From Venturia oleaginea (Eukaryota > Ascomycota > Dothideomycetes > Venturiales > Venturiaceae), in contig JABMLP010000012.1 of assembly GCA_013176395.1 (NCBI GenBank), forward strand, positions 744,001-808,000: a stretch of 64,000 bases of DNA, in the 5' to 3' direction. A program made the translations under genes and the position numbers. Position 1 is the first letter of the stretch. The number at the start of each line of letters is the position of its first letter. Shown piece by piece: positions 1 to 10,823 of this stretch. The notes under the pieces are model-generated. The model saw only the letters and a program-made list of their open reading frames with translations, had not been told where the DNA came from and searched no databases.

Positions 1-1123
1 GGCTCGCATGCAATGGGATGCAAGGTACTTTTGGTCGGCCCGGCGGGTAGTTCTAGCTGATGTTGACGAAGCTATGATCTCGACGAAAAGGCGCAATGGC
101 TTCGGCTGTGCATGTAGATGAAGAAGCATTTGGTGTTGCTTCTTCTCCTCTCTCTATCTGTTTGTGGACCCATCTAGATGCTTCCTGCCCAAACGGTTGG
201 CTTTTTCTGGGTTGTCGTGTGCTCTCCCAGCCTGAAGTCTCGCAAATGATTATGCGCCACTGTGGATGCCCCCGAAGCTAAAGCGGGTGCCCCGATCAGA
301 TCCAGCCCGTATCCAGAGGGGTCACTGGGGGGCCAGTGGAAAAGGCCAATTCGTCGCCGAATCTCGGATCAAGACGAGGCAATCCAATCCATCCCGAAGT
401 GATGACTGATGACCCTCCATCCTCCGGGAGACAATTGGATGAGATGGAAAATCAATTGGACTCACCAAGCTCATATGATATGCATTGCTGAAGCTACCAC
501 TATGCGCAGTTCTGACCGCCATTGGATCCGTTATCTATATCTCGGTCGGAAAAGTGAAGCGCGAAGTCCAGTCACAGCGTGCCAACGGAGAGGCTCAAGA
601 GGGTCTCGGGAACGCAGAAGGATACTTGGACGATGCGAAGAAAGGCACAACACTGTGAAGGGGGTCAAACAGGAGACAAGATAGCCCACTTTAAAAACCT
701 GACCGACTGAAACATTGCAGCCGTTGTCTGGTCTCCCCTTGCCCAGCTGCCGATTGCGGATCTGCTTGACTGGCTTCCACGCAGCCGCCGAATCAGTAAA
801 TAGCACGCTTCGAGACTTCAACGGTCAAGTCTTCAGCAGGATGTGACCAGGCCTTCTTCTCTTTTCGCAACGCCGTGCAATCGACATCAGACGAAAAGAG
901 CATGGGATCCAGTCATTTTCCAAACATTTTCCTGAAACCGAATCTCTGGTTCCGGGTTGATATCAATAATTCCTGACAAACATACAAAAGTGAAATCACC
1001 AGAATATCATCCATCTCTATCTCAGATCACGAGACAATGTCTCGAAATGTAGCCCCAATATCTAGGAAGGCAGAAAGGGACACGAATGAATCGACGGCTG
1101 TATTGTGCTGGTAGATTCGATAG

Positions 1124-1236
1124 GTAGAGTATTGTGATAATAGTAGAATATCGTCATGATAGTAGAATATTGTAATGATAGTAGATTATTGTGATAATTG
1201 TAGATTATCGCGATGATAGTAGATTCTCGTGATAGA
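1124..1236. repeat. 19-bp tandem repeat, six units
   Basis: Six consecutive units of about 19 bp start with GTAGA and read roughly GTAGAATATTGTGATGATA. Units differ at a few positions, mainly C/T and G/A exchanges. The array is AT-rich and lies in non-coding DNA. It is a minisatellite with no visible link to a transposon end. Confidence 0.85.
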
Positions 1237-2096
1237 TAATCATTTGCATGATAGGATCGAAAACACCACGTGGGCAGATCTGATATATGTACATATCACC
1301 ACGTTTTCACGCATTTGTTGTTCACAGGCTCAATTGCCCTGTGTGCAGCCTCAAGCTTAATACTAGATATGCGCACTACTATGAAAGACCAGGTCGTACC
1401 ACAGTGAACACGGCGACAAAGCTCACCCCGATCTAATGGCTACTCAATTTGCTTCGCCGTCTGTCGGAAAAACCGACAGGGTAAGCCTTACATGATCAGC
1501 AGTGTTTGAATTGTCGTCTTATTGTTGCACAAACAATGTTAGCACCTCTATAGAACCAAACGACCGACAAACGCTCACTTGATCACGGAAGATGCAACAC
1601 AAACCAGAGGGTTGACATTTGATACCCTTGACTCCTCGTGCTCTTCATCCACCTCCATATGCCGGTTATCCATCGCGCAATCCTATATACAAGAGTCTTC
1701 CAAGCTGCACCACAATAAGCAGCCCTATACTTGGCAAGTCAACTCTTCAAATCCCAGAGTGCATCAAAAACCTTGTGCCATCCGAGTTCCGGTTCTAAAA
1801 ACGGCGAACAGTAGCCTCTCCAAGCGATGGAATTTCCCATCCGCGCTTGCCGATATGCTCGATTTCGAAATAAAAATCTATTGAGTGGAAATAGATCCGG
1901 CATGCAAACCGGGTACAGGAATCCAGGTCGCCCAAGACGAACCGCTGGCCCACGCCCAGGCGCTGTGTCGATTCGACGTCCATGTCCCGCACTTCATGTG
2001 GGGAGTACCTTGGGTTCGTAAGGCTGTGCTCTTGTCGTCCAAGAACTGCAGCTTCAACTGCCTATCCAACGGCCTAGTCGTACAAGATGGAACAAG

Positions 2097-2128
2097 GAAT
2101 CGAAGAATCGAAGAATCGAAGAATCGAA
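2097..2128. repeat. 8-bp tandem repeat (GAATCGAA)x4
   Basis: Four perfect copies of GAATCGAA, followed by a partial copy. It is a simple-sequence repeat in non-coding DNA. Confidence 0.9.
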
Positions 2129-2912
2129 GAGAATCCAATCGGCATGAATGTAACGCTAAACAATACGACGGCGATGATCAGAGGCAAGAAGATCAATCTG
2201 ACCCTGATACCCCGCTCTCCTCACTTGAACATCACCATGTCTTAAATAGATCAGTACAGGACGAGAGCTGGGCCTACAAACGCCGAGGCCGCGATCAGAC
2301 GTGCGCTCTCCTTTCCGCCCCACGTCCCACGTCCAACGAATCGATGTGGGTGAAGATGAGTATGCGCCTACGGCCGTCGTATTACATGGTAGGCGCAAAT
2401 CAGTGCGCAAGGCTTCGTGCTCGTGTTCTGATTTTATATTGTTTGTGTCCATGTGCTCAACCTGCTAATTATCGAAGCCTTGTCCTGTGCCGCTACAAGA
2501 CTTGACGCGCTTGACCGCTTTGCCTGTGTCCACCGCTGCCGAGGACGCAAAGCCTTCTCCAGCTCTTGACCTGGTCTGATTCGATGCTTGCCACCATTCG
2601 TCGTGGATATGTACTTATGTACCCCAGCTATATCTTATTCACCTTCACGTCCCGGATTTCAGCCCCGGGTTTCTTCCAACTCACGAGCCTTAGCCTCAGT
2701 TTTCTTCTTCCAGAAAGCCTGGCCCGACAATACTCGACACTGACTTGCTTTGCCCGTCTGCAGGCATGGCCACTGGTTAGATATCTTTGAGCTCACCTTT
2801 CTCCACGATACTCGCCCGCGACTATCGTCATTCGACTCGACTCACGACCGACTCGAGGCCAGCGACGACGAGCCTCAAGCGATGAGCCTAACGCGGCGAA
2901 GAGTCGCAAATC

Positions 2913-4554
2913 ATGGCCCCTCTCTCTAAATTCCAGAGCATATCGTTGCTCGTGTCTCGTGCCACGGGCACCACGGAGCCATCCTATGGCAATTGGCGGA
3001 AGGACAGAAATCCACAGGCGTATGTTGTAGAAGCATGGGGCGAAGGATTCATGTTCGGCGCATTGCTCATCATGAGCTGCATCACCGTTTCAAACATGCG
3101 CAGAGGAGTTCTCCTGCACAAACTGATTTTGCTCGAGGTACGTTTGCCACGCAGAACTCCCCAGATTCATTCCCCATCCTTCAACACTAGTTCGGCCCCA
3201 ATCTTGAACCACCGAGGCCCACTTGCCCCATTGGGCAATCAAAGGTCCATTCAGCCTCACGTACACAAGTCCAACCTCACGTCCAAATGAAGAAGCCCCT
3301 AGCTAATGACGACCTCAAATCAGCTCCTCTTAGCCATGACCCATGGCACCTTTTGTTTCTTCTCTTTTGAAGGCTACGGCTGGTACCTCTCCTCCACAGC
3401 CGCCCTCCTCTACCTCTCCTACTTCACCCACAACATTGTGGCTTGGATGAAAATCAAGCCTTTCTTCACTGGTCCTCAAGCTTCCTTTCGCCCTCCCATT
3501 TGCCGATGGGTGACGCGCATTTATCTCACCACTTTGGTCTTGACCTTCCCCGCGCTGGGCTTCGAGATCTACAACAATTTCCGATTCTTCAATAACATGT
3601 CAAAGCTCTATAGGCACGTCAGACCTTATGAGCCGCTGATGAGGGACCCGTGGTGGATTTTCAGTTGCGGAGTGCTTCTGCATGTTTTGAGGAAGACATT
3701 TTCACTCAGGATCTTCACACTGGCCAGAGTATCACCCAGGTTTGGTATTATGCTGTTAGCTATCTTTCTTGCCATCACCTTCACGATAATGGATATCCTA
3801 TCATCGGTCATCAAAGGTCTGAGTGCAACCGATGGGTACGTCCAACCACAAAACACAAAACACAAAACACCATTTAGGCTAATTGCAGACCAGCATAAAC
3901 CCATATTGGAAATTGGCTCTCGTTTTCAAATGTTTGACCGACAACATGATGCTTGACGACTTCAAATCCGTCCTCCAGCGCCTCGGCGCTATGAAGCTTG
4001 ACGGTATAATTGCTATGCACAAAAATTCCCTCAACATGACTCCCAATGAGAAGGCCGCGCTCGGCGGCGACGAGGATGAAAGGAACCCACATGAAAACCG
4101 TGTCCATATCGAGAACGTGGATTCGAACGACTCGCATCGCTGGATGGCACCTCGAAGAGAATACAGAACGAGTCTAAGCGGACGCGTCCTAGACGAAGGT
4201 GAATACCTAGATTCCCACGGTCGCGCGCGGCGCGAACAATCCATCGCTTTATCAACAGTAGGAAAAAGGGGCATCAAACTCCCACCACTTCCCACTCTCG
4301 AATTTCTTAAATCGAGCGCCGAGAGGGAGGCGAAGAAAAATGTTCAGACGAATTCGAACCATGGAGATCGAGATAGTGAGGAGGGACAGGGGTGTCTTGG
4401 ATCGACGTTTGAGGGGACGGGGCAGGGAGAGAAGGAGAAAGAGGCGGAGGTGGAGGTGGAGACTCCGCCATGGGAGGTCGTTGATTTTATAACGGCGCTT
4501 GTGGATCCCGATGTTGAGGCTCACGCTGGGTCGAACAAGAAGAAGAGGGGGTGA
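2913..4554 (+). CDS. Fungal multi-pass membrane protein, function unknown
   Basis: Spliced model: join 2913-3137, 3324-3835, 3894-4554, giving 465 aa. Both introns are GT-AG, and the frame closes only with the CAG acceptor at 3891-3893. The N-terminal half has several hydrophobic segments: one near residues 45-65 and others in exon 2, including LSSTAALLYLSYFTHNIVAW, a segment after RIYLTTLVLTF, and one near FGIMLLAIFLAITFTIMDIL. The C-terminal third is hydrophilic, acidic and lysine-rich, and probably cytoplasmic. It resembles uncharacterised integral membrane proteins widespread in ascomycetes. I cannot name a substrate or role. Start: first ATG of an open frame that stays open to the donor. 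Confidence 0.75.
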
Positions 4555-5364
4555 AGCGGAAGGGAGGATCGAATGGATGGATGGCTTCACGATATCGTTA
4601 TCATGATGATGTACGCGATGGTACACGGCCTTACCCCAAGGAGCAGAGGTGGAAGTACGAGGGACGCTGACCAGCGCCGCAGTGCAGATCGCCAAGCAAG
4701 ACGAGCCAGGATGAAGTTTTGGCAAACCAGAGTAATGGGGTGTTAGATGGATTATGGATGTGCCGGAGGAAGGAAGGGAGGAAGGAGGGTCGATACCCAC
4801 TCACCCTACGAGGTTACGATTTTGCGTTCAAAGATACCCCATTTGACATTGATATTGATGTAATGACGAATCTATAATGCGAATATCATGATCCAGTGCA
4901 CGATCGAGCGAGCAGGTTGAAATGGATATCCCACCAATGCGTTGGAAAAGGCGGGGGCTGGGAAGACGAGTCGGTAACGATATTCTAGGCGAGTAAGGGA
5001 GGTTGTAGATTCTTGTTTAGTTTGATTGGACGATGGAGCTTGGTAGTTGTGGTAGGAATGGTTGGGGATCGATTTTAGAGAAATATGTCACGGCTAATAG
5101 TAACTAATGAAAGGCGTGAACAGCAATCAGGTGTGAACTAAATGTGATAGTGAACTACAGGTAGCTATGTAAATGGGGGGCTGGGCGCAAGGCCTACTTA
5201 TGGGTCTTGCTGTGGCTCGTGTAATGTGGCGCCTTGTTAGGTGCTTGAACACTGTGGTTGTTCCAGTAGCCTAGCAAGCCGTCACAGAATAACTGTCACT
5301 TGTTAGGAGAAATTTCGATACTAATACGTACCTAAGGCCTTTATTTATATACTTTGTAATCTTT
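4555..5364. other. Intergenic stretch, no gene seen
   Basis: This is the region between the 3' end of the membrane-protein gene and Fot1-like element A. It contains a purine-rich GGAA/GGAGG patch near 4760-4790 and no open frame with coding character. Confidence 0.5.
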
Positions 5365-7206
5365 TATAACGTATTCCACCACCGAGCCGGCCACTTTTCC
5401 TTGGCACGACCAACTCATATTACGCCTCTTCAATTTTATCGCTATCAACACTAGATTCCAAATCTGTCGTGCTGCTATCTGATTCAGAAGATATCTCAAT
5501 ATCCTTTTTACACCTTCGCGAATTGTGCCCAGTCGCGTCGCAGTTCCCACAGCGCCGTTGAGTTGGTCGGGCTGTTTCTTGATCACCACTACCACGAGCC
5601 TTCTTTGATTTCTGAGGCGCTACAGACGCCTCAGCAGCTACCTGCGCTGCTGCAGTCCCGTACTATATAGTACCACCTTGGTGGATCCACTTCCTTTTGC
5701 GCGATTTTCGCTTCGTCATTACTGCCAATTGCTCTTCAAGCTCCTGGTTTCGTGCAATAAGTAGAGCGTTCTGGTGCAGCATCAATTCAGCGCCCTTGAC
5801 AAGCTGAGAGAAGCCAGTCTGCGCAGTAACTGGTGACCGAGTGAAAGATTCGCGTACAAGCTTTGATTGAGATCCAAATCCTTGAGTACTAATTGAAGTC
5901 TTCGACTGCCACGGCGTCTCCTGCGGTGGGGGTGCTGGTGGGGTACGTAGCCGTACTTCAAGGCGATCCAATACCACCTCCGCGTTAATAGGGACTAGCC
6001 CTACCATCTCAAAAGCCTTTCTACAGTTCTCTTCTGTAAACACGTCGAAAAACGTGTCTTTGAAGGCCGGGAGGAAGCCTTCTTTGTTGATACGGTAGAC
6101 GCGTCGGCGTGCCAAGTCTCGAACTCGTTGAGAGTACTTGCACTTCAACGGCGAGAAGCAGACCACGTCAAGCCGCTGGAGGATATGCGATGAATGAGGT
6201 GGCATACAGAGCGTTAGGATCTTATGTTCGAGGCAGTCGTCCTTGAAATCCTGGTTGAGATGGCTCTCATGGCCGTTCAAGATGAGCAGCCTATACTCCC
6301 CTACTTGACGCGCCTTTGTATGCGCGTCAAAGTGCTTCAACCACTCAAGACCAAGCGTATTGTTTGTCCAGCCGTTCTCAGAGACCGAGAGGTTCCAATT
6401 CCGTGGTAGATCTGCCTCCTCATACCACGCAGAGATGTGAACGCGTCCTTTGTAGATAATGAATGGCGGGGTCGCATACCCAGCGACGCAGATACTATGG
6501 ATAACTGTAACCCACTCGCGATTGCCTGGCTGGATCAAATTAGGCCGTGTACGTCTTTCAGAAAGTGTGACGACCTTCATTGACCCAATAACACCCATCT
6601 GGAAGCCAATCTCGCCAAAGTTGTGTGTATCCTCGTCGTGGACGCCGTACTTGGCTTTGGCATCTGCAACGAGCTTGAACCACGCGCCAATAATCTCTGG
6701 ATCTTCCTGTAGTATCCTCTGCCTATCCTTGGCTCGGTTGAAGGCCATCTTGAGCTCATCTGAGCGCGTTACGAACCTCTCAGCCCAGTTTTTCCCTCCT
6801 GGCTCTCCACCGCGTACACCCAGCAGTTTATCCGCCACATCTGCCACCTCACACAGCCGGGGCGCAAATCCTCGCAAACTGAGGTCGAGGATATATTGGA
6901 CAAGCGTTTGCTCTTCTGTTGCAGTGAGCTTATGGGAGTTTGGGCGAGTTTGAGATCGAGAGGTAATTCCGCAGAGCCGATCAGAGAGCCTTTGGTGTTT
7001 GATGTTGAAGGCTGCAGCAGCGCGCCGTAGGCTTTGAAATTGGCCAGAGGTATCGGCCTGAAGAGCGAGATCAATTCTGCCTTCTTCTCTTGAACGGCTA
7101 TCGCGTTGCGTTGTTGAGACATTGCGTGTTGAAGAGGATAAGGGCTGTGCGAAGGAAAAGTGGCCAGCTCGGTGGTGTGGCCGGCTCGGTGGTGGAATAC
7201 ATTATA
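5365..7206 (-). mobile_element. Fot1/pogo-like DNA transposon, copy A
   Basis: About 1.84 kb bounded by inverted terminal repeats. The left end reads TAACGTATTCCACCACCGAG from 5367. The right end is its complement ending near 7206, with TA dinucleotides at both edges as expected for a TA-targeting Tc1/mariner-superfamily element. The right terminus carries the inverted-repeat unit twice (7155-7200). It belongs with copies B and C, sharing subterminal sequence just inside the repeats (TTGGCACGACCA) and similar proteins. The transposase gene is broken. Confidence 0.85.
5420..7122 (-). pseudogene. Fot1-like transposase, broken (copy A)
   Basis: This encodes a pogo/Fot1-family DDE transposase with an N-terminal HTH region, a DDE domain and a C-terminal CCHC knuckle. 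Defects visible: a frame change about 12 codons after the first ATG; the first catalytic Asp replaced by Gly (NFGEIGF instead of NFDEIGF); the second replaced by Asn (LILNGHESH); and an in-frame TAG at 5663-5665 where copy C has GAG, which removes the knuckle region that follows. The third Asp (LQRLD) remains. It is most likely incapable of transposition. Confidence 0.85.
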
Positions 7207-7958
7207 TTTACGTGCCCGCCTAGAATCTAAAGGGTACCGCCTATATACTAGGTGATATTACAGATCACCTCAAGGCTGAAGAGCAGGAAAGACAGGAACC
7301 GTGAAGAATGGTTGGATGACAAGAAGTTGCTGTTAGGACTGAGGATGGAGGGGAATCCTTCGGTCGTACAACATGAGCCTGGTGCGACGGAGTCAGTCCT
7401 AAAGGAGAATAGTAAGAGTCACGTGATATTCCCACAGTTCCCACGGGTCTAGGCAAGGCGAAGAGTGTGGGAATACACCTTGGCACCCAGAACCAGAAGG
7501 GTGCATAGGGAAAACGTTGGACGGGCTTTCCTTTCTCTCTTCGTGGTTATCTCATGTTATGTTTTTCACATAGGAGCTTCTTCAACCTACTACAGTAACG
7601 ACCTTTTACTTAGATACAATCAAGCACAAGTCATATGCATACGAAGCAAGCCCACCCCCAACCTTCATACTAACCGACAAGCGTTCAGGATTGATCTGAG
7701 GATCAAATCGATCAGACGACAATTGAATTGGGAGATACATCGGACGGCTAGGATCTAGTGAGCCTCCAAAGAACCTGAGCAAGAGAAGGTACTTAAGGTA
7801 AGTACTTCCAGACTGATATTGCTGTGACGGCACGGCATATCCATACGAAGGCACAAGGCACTTCAGAACATGTCACCGAATTACACTTAGGATCTGAGGT
7901 AGAGAGGTAAGAGTTTCGTAAGGAAACTCCGAATAAGTAGGGAAAGTGCACGAGCCAT

Positions 7959-7984
7959 GGCACGTGATTTTATGGTCACGTGCC
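7959..7984. repeat. Inverted repeat with two CACGTG cores
   Basis: GGCACGTGA and TCACGTGCC face each other across an 8-bp spacer. It could form a hairpin or be a pair of E-box-like sites. It lies in repeat-derived DNA, so a regulatory role is not shown. Confidence 0.6.
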
Positions 7985-8150
7985 GTGCCATCACAATTGT
8001 CCTTAGTTACCCCGAACCCGCGGACCAGAACAAGAGGACACAGGTGTCAAGAAGGTCTTGACATCATCAACTGTGTTGAGGAACGAGTTCCCCGTAACAG
8101 GTGGGTTATAGATTACTCAATTTATTTTAGCTTATATTACTTAATACCGC

Positions 8151-8936
8151 TAAAACCCTTCAACCCTACACGGACAGAAAACTAGGTACGGAACTGGATT
8201 GGTCCTCCAGGGTGCATCAACAAACAGTAGGGAAGAACTTCTAAGGCGGAAAGAAGATGATAGGAGGATTCTTGGGTGCCCTTTGTTATGGGCATGGCCC
8301 ATGGTTGGTATAGGCTAAGAGCCTAAGCCTGATTGAGCCTAGTATAGAGAAAGAACCTCATTGAGGTTCTCTGTTTGTAGATACCTTCACTCCTTAACTG
8401 AATCTAAACAATCTTTGGCTACGAGTATGCTGCGTCTTTCCAGCTACCGTCCCGTAATACCCTTTCGGATAAGGGCGAGAGGCATGCGGATATAGGCGGG
8501 CGAAGGCACGGTACAGACACGGTATAAGCACGGAGGAACAGTAAAGAAGCAGATAACGAATTCAGGCTTGAATTTAGATCAAGGATAATGGGCACACACA
8601 GAAAGTCATCGCCAGGGAAAGGGGAACAACAGTTACAGAATAACCGCTCCCACCCAGGCCCGCCTGGGTACGGTTAAAATGCAGTCACTCTACATAGAGG
8701 TGTTACGACACGGTTTTGGAGCAATCGACCTCGCTATAGTGTTGACCCGAATAGCACTCAGAGACAAGCAGAAAGGGAAGGGAGAGGCCGACTAGTACGG
8801 TTATCAAACTTCCCAGGAAAGAAACGGAAGGGAATTTTCCATGTCTTTGGTCTCACATGGTTTTATACCCCTTGTAAATACAGTGGATGTTGGCACAGGC
8901 ACATCAGAGCCCTACATACAACAATAAATCCTGATT
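8151..8936. repeat. Dispersed repeat, copy 1 (786 bp including a 176-bp insertion)
   Basis: The sequence from TAAAACCCTTCAACCC to AATCCTGATT recurs at 31480-32085 on the same strand. The two copies appear essentially identical where I compared them. They differ by one inserted base in copy 2 and by the 176-bp insertion plus 5-bp duplication in copy 1, and this accounts exactly for the length difference (786 versus 606). No coding capacity is visible. It is probably an internal or non-coding part of an unidentified transposon. Confidence 0.9.
8284..8459. mobile_element. 176-bp solo LTR-like insertion with 5-bp target duplication
   Basis: The insertion begins TGTTATGGGCATGGCCCAT and ends CCCGTAATA. 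It is flanked on both sides by CCCTT (8279-8283 and 8460-8464). The second copy of the surrounding repeat (near 31611-31615) has the empty site with a single CCCTT, proving insertion rather than deletion. TGTTA at the start and TAATA at the end fit a Ty1/copia-type LTR whose terminal TAACA has changed C to T. It is short enough that a MITE is an alternative, but a 5-bp duplication and TG start favour a solo LTR. Confidence 0.8.
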
Positions 8937-9004
8937 ATTTAATACCGCTAAATAATATGGGGCTACCCCGCCTAGATTCTAGACCCGTACGCAAATAAGT
9001 TAGT

Positions 9005-10823
9005 TAATGTGTTTCACCACTCACTTGGCCACCCCAACCACTAAATCTCAAGTCATCGTGCGATAAACCTCCCACCAATACAGCTTTAATTAAAATAATT
9101 CTAACAATACATTCTCTACGTATTTGGGCATCGATTAATCTTATGACCTTGAATACCGCAGCCACTACATGTTGGTAATGCTCGCTGTCGTACGACGACT
9201 TCCTGATCTTGAACACTATCTCTAGAGCTATTTTCGCATCCCTCGACCAAGAACTGACCCTGTTGAGCTTGTAAAACGCCTCCATATGCAATATATCGTC
9301 TACGATACTGTTGCTTCTGTTTTCGTTGTTGGTCCTCTGTACGAAGCTTCCTATTCTCTTCTGCAAGTATTACTGCTGAATTCATTGCGACTTGACATCC
9401 TTTGATGAGTTGACCAATTGCTTGACTACTTGGGCTCTGAGATTGGCGATGAAGAAGATTTCGGACGAGCTGAGCCTGCTGCTCAAGCTGAGCTATCGTA
9501 CGAGGAGTTTCTGACGTCCACTGTGGCGCTACTCCATGGGGTGTACCTGGTGGTGAGGGCGTTTTGGTAACTGTAAGCGACGAAAGAACGCGTTGCGGGT
9601 CGTACGGAATAATTTCTGTCGCTTGAAAACCGCTCTTAATATTCTGCTCAGAGAAGATAGTAGGTCGGATGCTTGCATAGATTGATAGAAAGTCCTCTTT
9701 ATCAATATGGTGGGTTCCCTGACGAACAAGCTCTTGAACTGCTTGGCCGTAGGAGCGTTTCAAAGGCGAAAAACAGCTTACATCAAGCGGCTGAAGAAGA
9801 TGAGATGTGTGTGGCGGCATACAGAGTGTGATGATGTTATTCGTACGACAAAATTCGTCAAAGTCTGGTGTTGCGTGACTGCTGTGGCCATCGAGGATAA
9901 GGAGGCGGTGGGTACCCTTGTACGAGCTTCGATATGAGTATTGAAGTGCTTGATCCACTCAAATCCAAGCTCATCAGTTGTCCAGCCGTTATTGCTGATA
10001 GCAATAACCCAATCGGCCGGTAGCTGACGGTACCAGTTTGATTGATGTACTTTTCCAGGAAGGATAATAAACGGCGGAATTGCCCAGCCTGACGCGTTGA
10101 TTCCCTCAATCGCTGTTATCTATTCACGATTCCCTGGCTGTACAACAGTTGCTCGTCCGACTGTATCTGCGCTTTTAACCACCTTTGAGGTCGCGATAAA
10201 CCCCATCATAAAGCCAGTCTCGTCAAAATTATATATATCCTCCGTAAGGATGCCGTACGACAGACGCGTCTCTTCAACACGCTGAAACCACGCGTTGATT
10301 GTCGCTGGATCTTCGCATTTTGCACGCTGTGAATGGAATTTACGATTCCACTTCGTACAAAGCTCCGGCTGAGCGTTGATGAAGCGGGATACCCAGTTCT
10401 TCCCGACTAATGACGGTGGAGGATTCGTACCGCGTTTTTCGAGTAAAGCGTTCGCCATTCGTCGTACGTCGATAATTTGGGGAGGAAATCCTCGTCGATC
10501 AAGGTCTAGGATCCACTGAACCAGAACCTGCTCTTCATGTATTTGTAACTTTCTCTTTTGGTGGTTAGATTCGCTTCGTGGTTTACCACCTTGAAGACGA
10601 GACTGAAATGTAGATCGAGGAATATCGTACGACGCTGAGATTTGACGTTGACTTAAATTTGGATTCGTTTGAAAGCTCTGCTTCGCAAGAAGTAATCTAG
10701 CCTCTTTGCAAGCCGATCCGGGGGTTGGTGTTGACATTATCGCGATAATTGTGCGAAGGGGTTAGACTTTTTGGTTGGGTGGCCAAGTGAGTAGGGCGGC
10801 CAGGTGAATGGTGAAACACGTTA
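9005..10823 (-). mobile_element. Fot1/pogo-like DNA transposon, copy D
   Basis: About 1.82 kb with inverted terminal repeats starting TAATGTGTTTCACCA on the left and the complement of TAACGTGTTTCACCA on the right. Both sides also share CTCACTTGGCCACCC inside the ends. TA lies at each edge. Its right-hand TA (10822-10823) is also the left-hand TA of element E, so the two elements abut head to head. It is a different family from copies A-C. Confidence 0.88.
9116..10737 (-). pseudogene. Fot1-like transposase, broken (copy D)
   Basis: The ATG at 10735-10737 opens a frame with an N-terminal HTH region, then YNFDETGF (first catalytic Asp present). It is interrupted by TAG at 10120-10122, where related copies have TGG in NREW. 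A frame change near 9940-9960 follows. The downstream part reads LLILDGHSSH, then LLQPLDV 35 residues later, giving the DD35D spacing of Fot1. It ends with CSGCGIQGHKINRC, a CCHC zinc knuckle. All three catalytic Asp codons survive, so the copy was inactivated by one nonsense and one frameshift change. TGG to TAG equals CpA to TpA on the other strand, consistent with RIP. Confidence 0.88.

Larger units (their letters stand above)
1..2912. other. Left-edge stretch without a convincing gene
   Basis: No open frame here shows a recognisable domain, a good start codon and plausible splice sites together. The longest frame (1885-2505, plus strand) begins at GTG, is unlike any family I know and reads through a simple repeat. 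The stretch does hold two tandem repeats, listed separately. It ends in the promoter of the gene starting at 2913. Confidence 0.5.
7207..9004. other. Non-coding repeat-derived stretch between Fot1 copies A and D
   Basis: No coding frame is supported. The right half is one copy of a long dispersed repeat (8151-8936) carrying an LTR-like insertion. The left half (about 7430-8150) has the look of retroelement debris but shows no defined LTR ends. A near-perfect palindrome built on two CACGTG cores lies at 7959-7984. Confidence 0.55.

Noticed and set aside
497..656. Plus-strand frame AVLTAIGSVIYISVGKVKRE followed by a charged tail ending KKGTTL, possible small membrane-anchored protein
   Set aside because: It has a stop just upstream, no in-frame ATG and no convincing upstream exon. 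The sequence alone cannot support a gene.
1885..2505. 206-codon plus-strand frame
   Set aside because: Starts at GTG, reads through the GAATCGAA repeat, has erratic composition, and overlaps equally long antisense frames.
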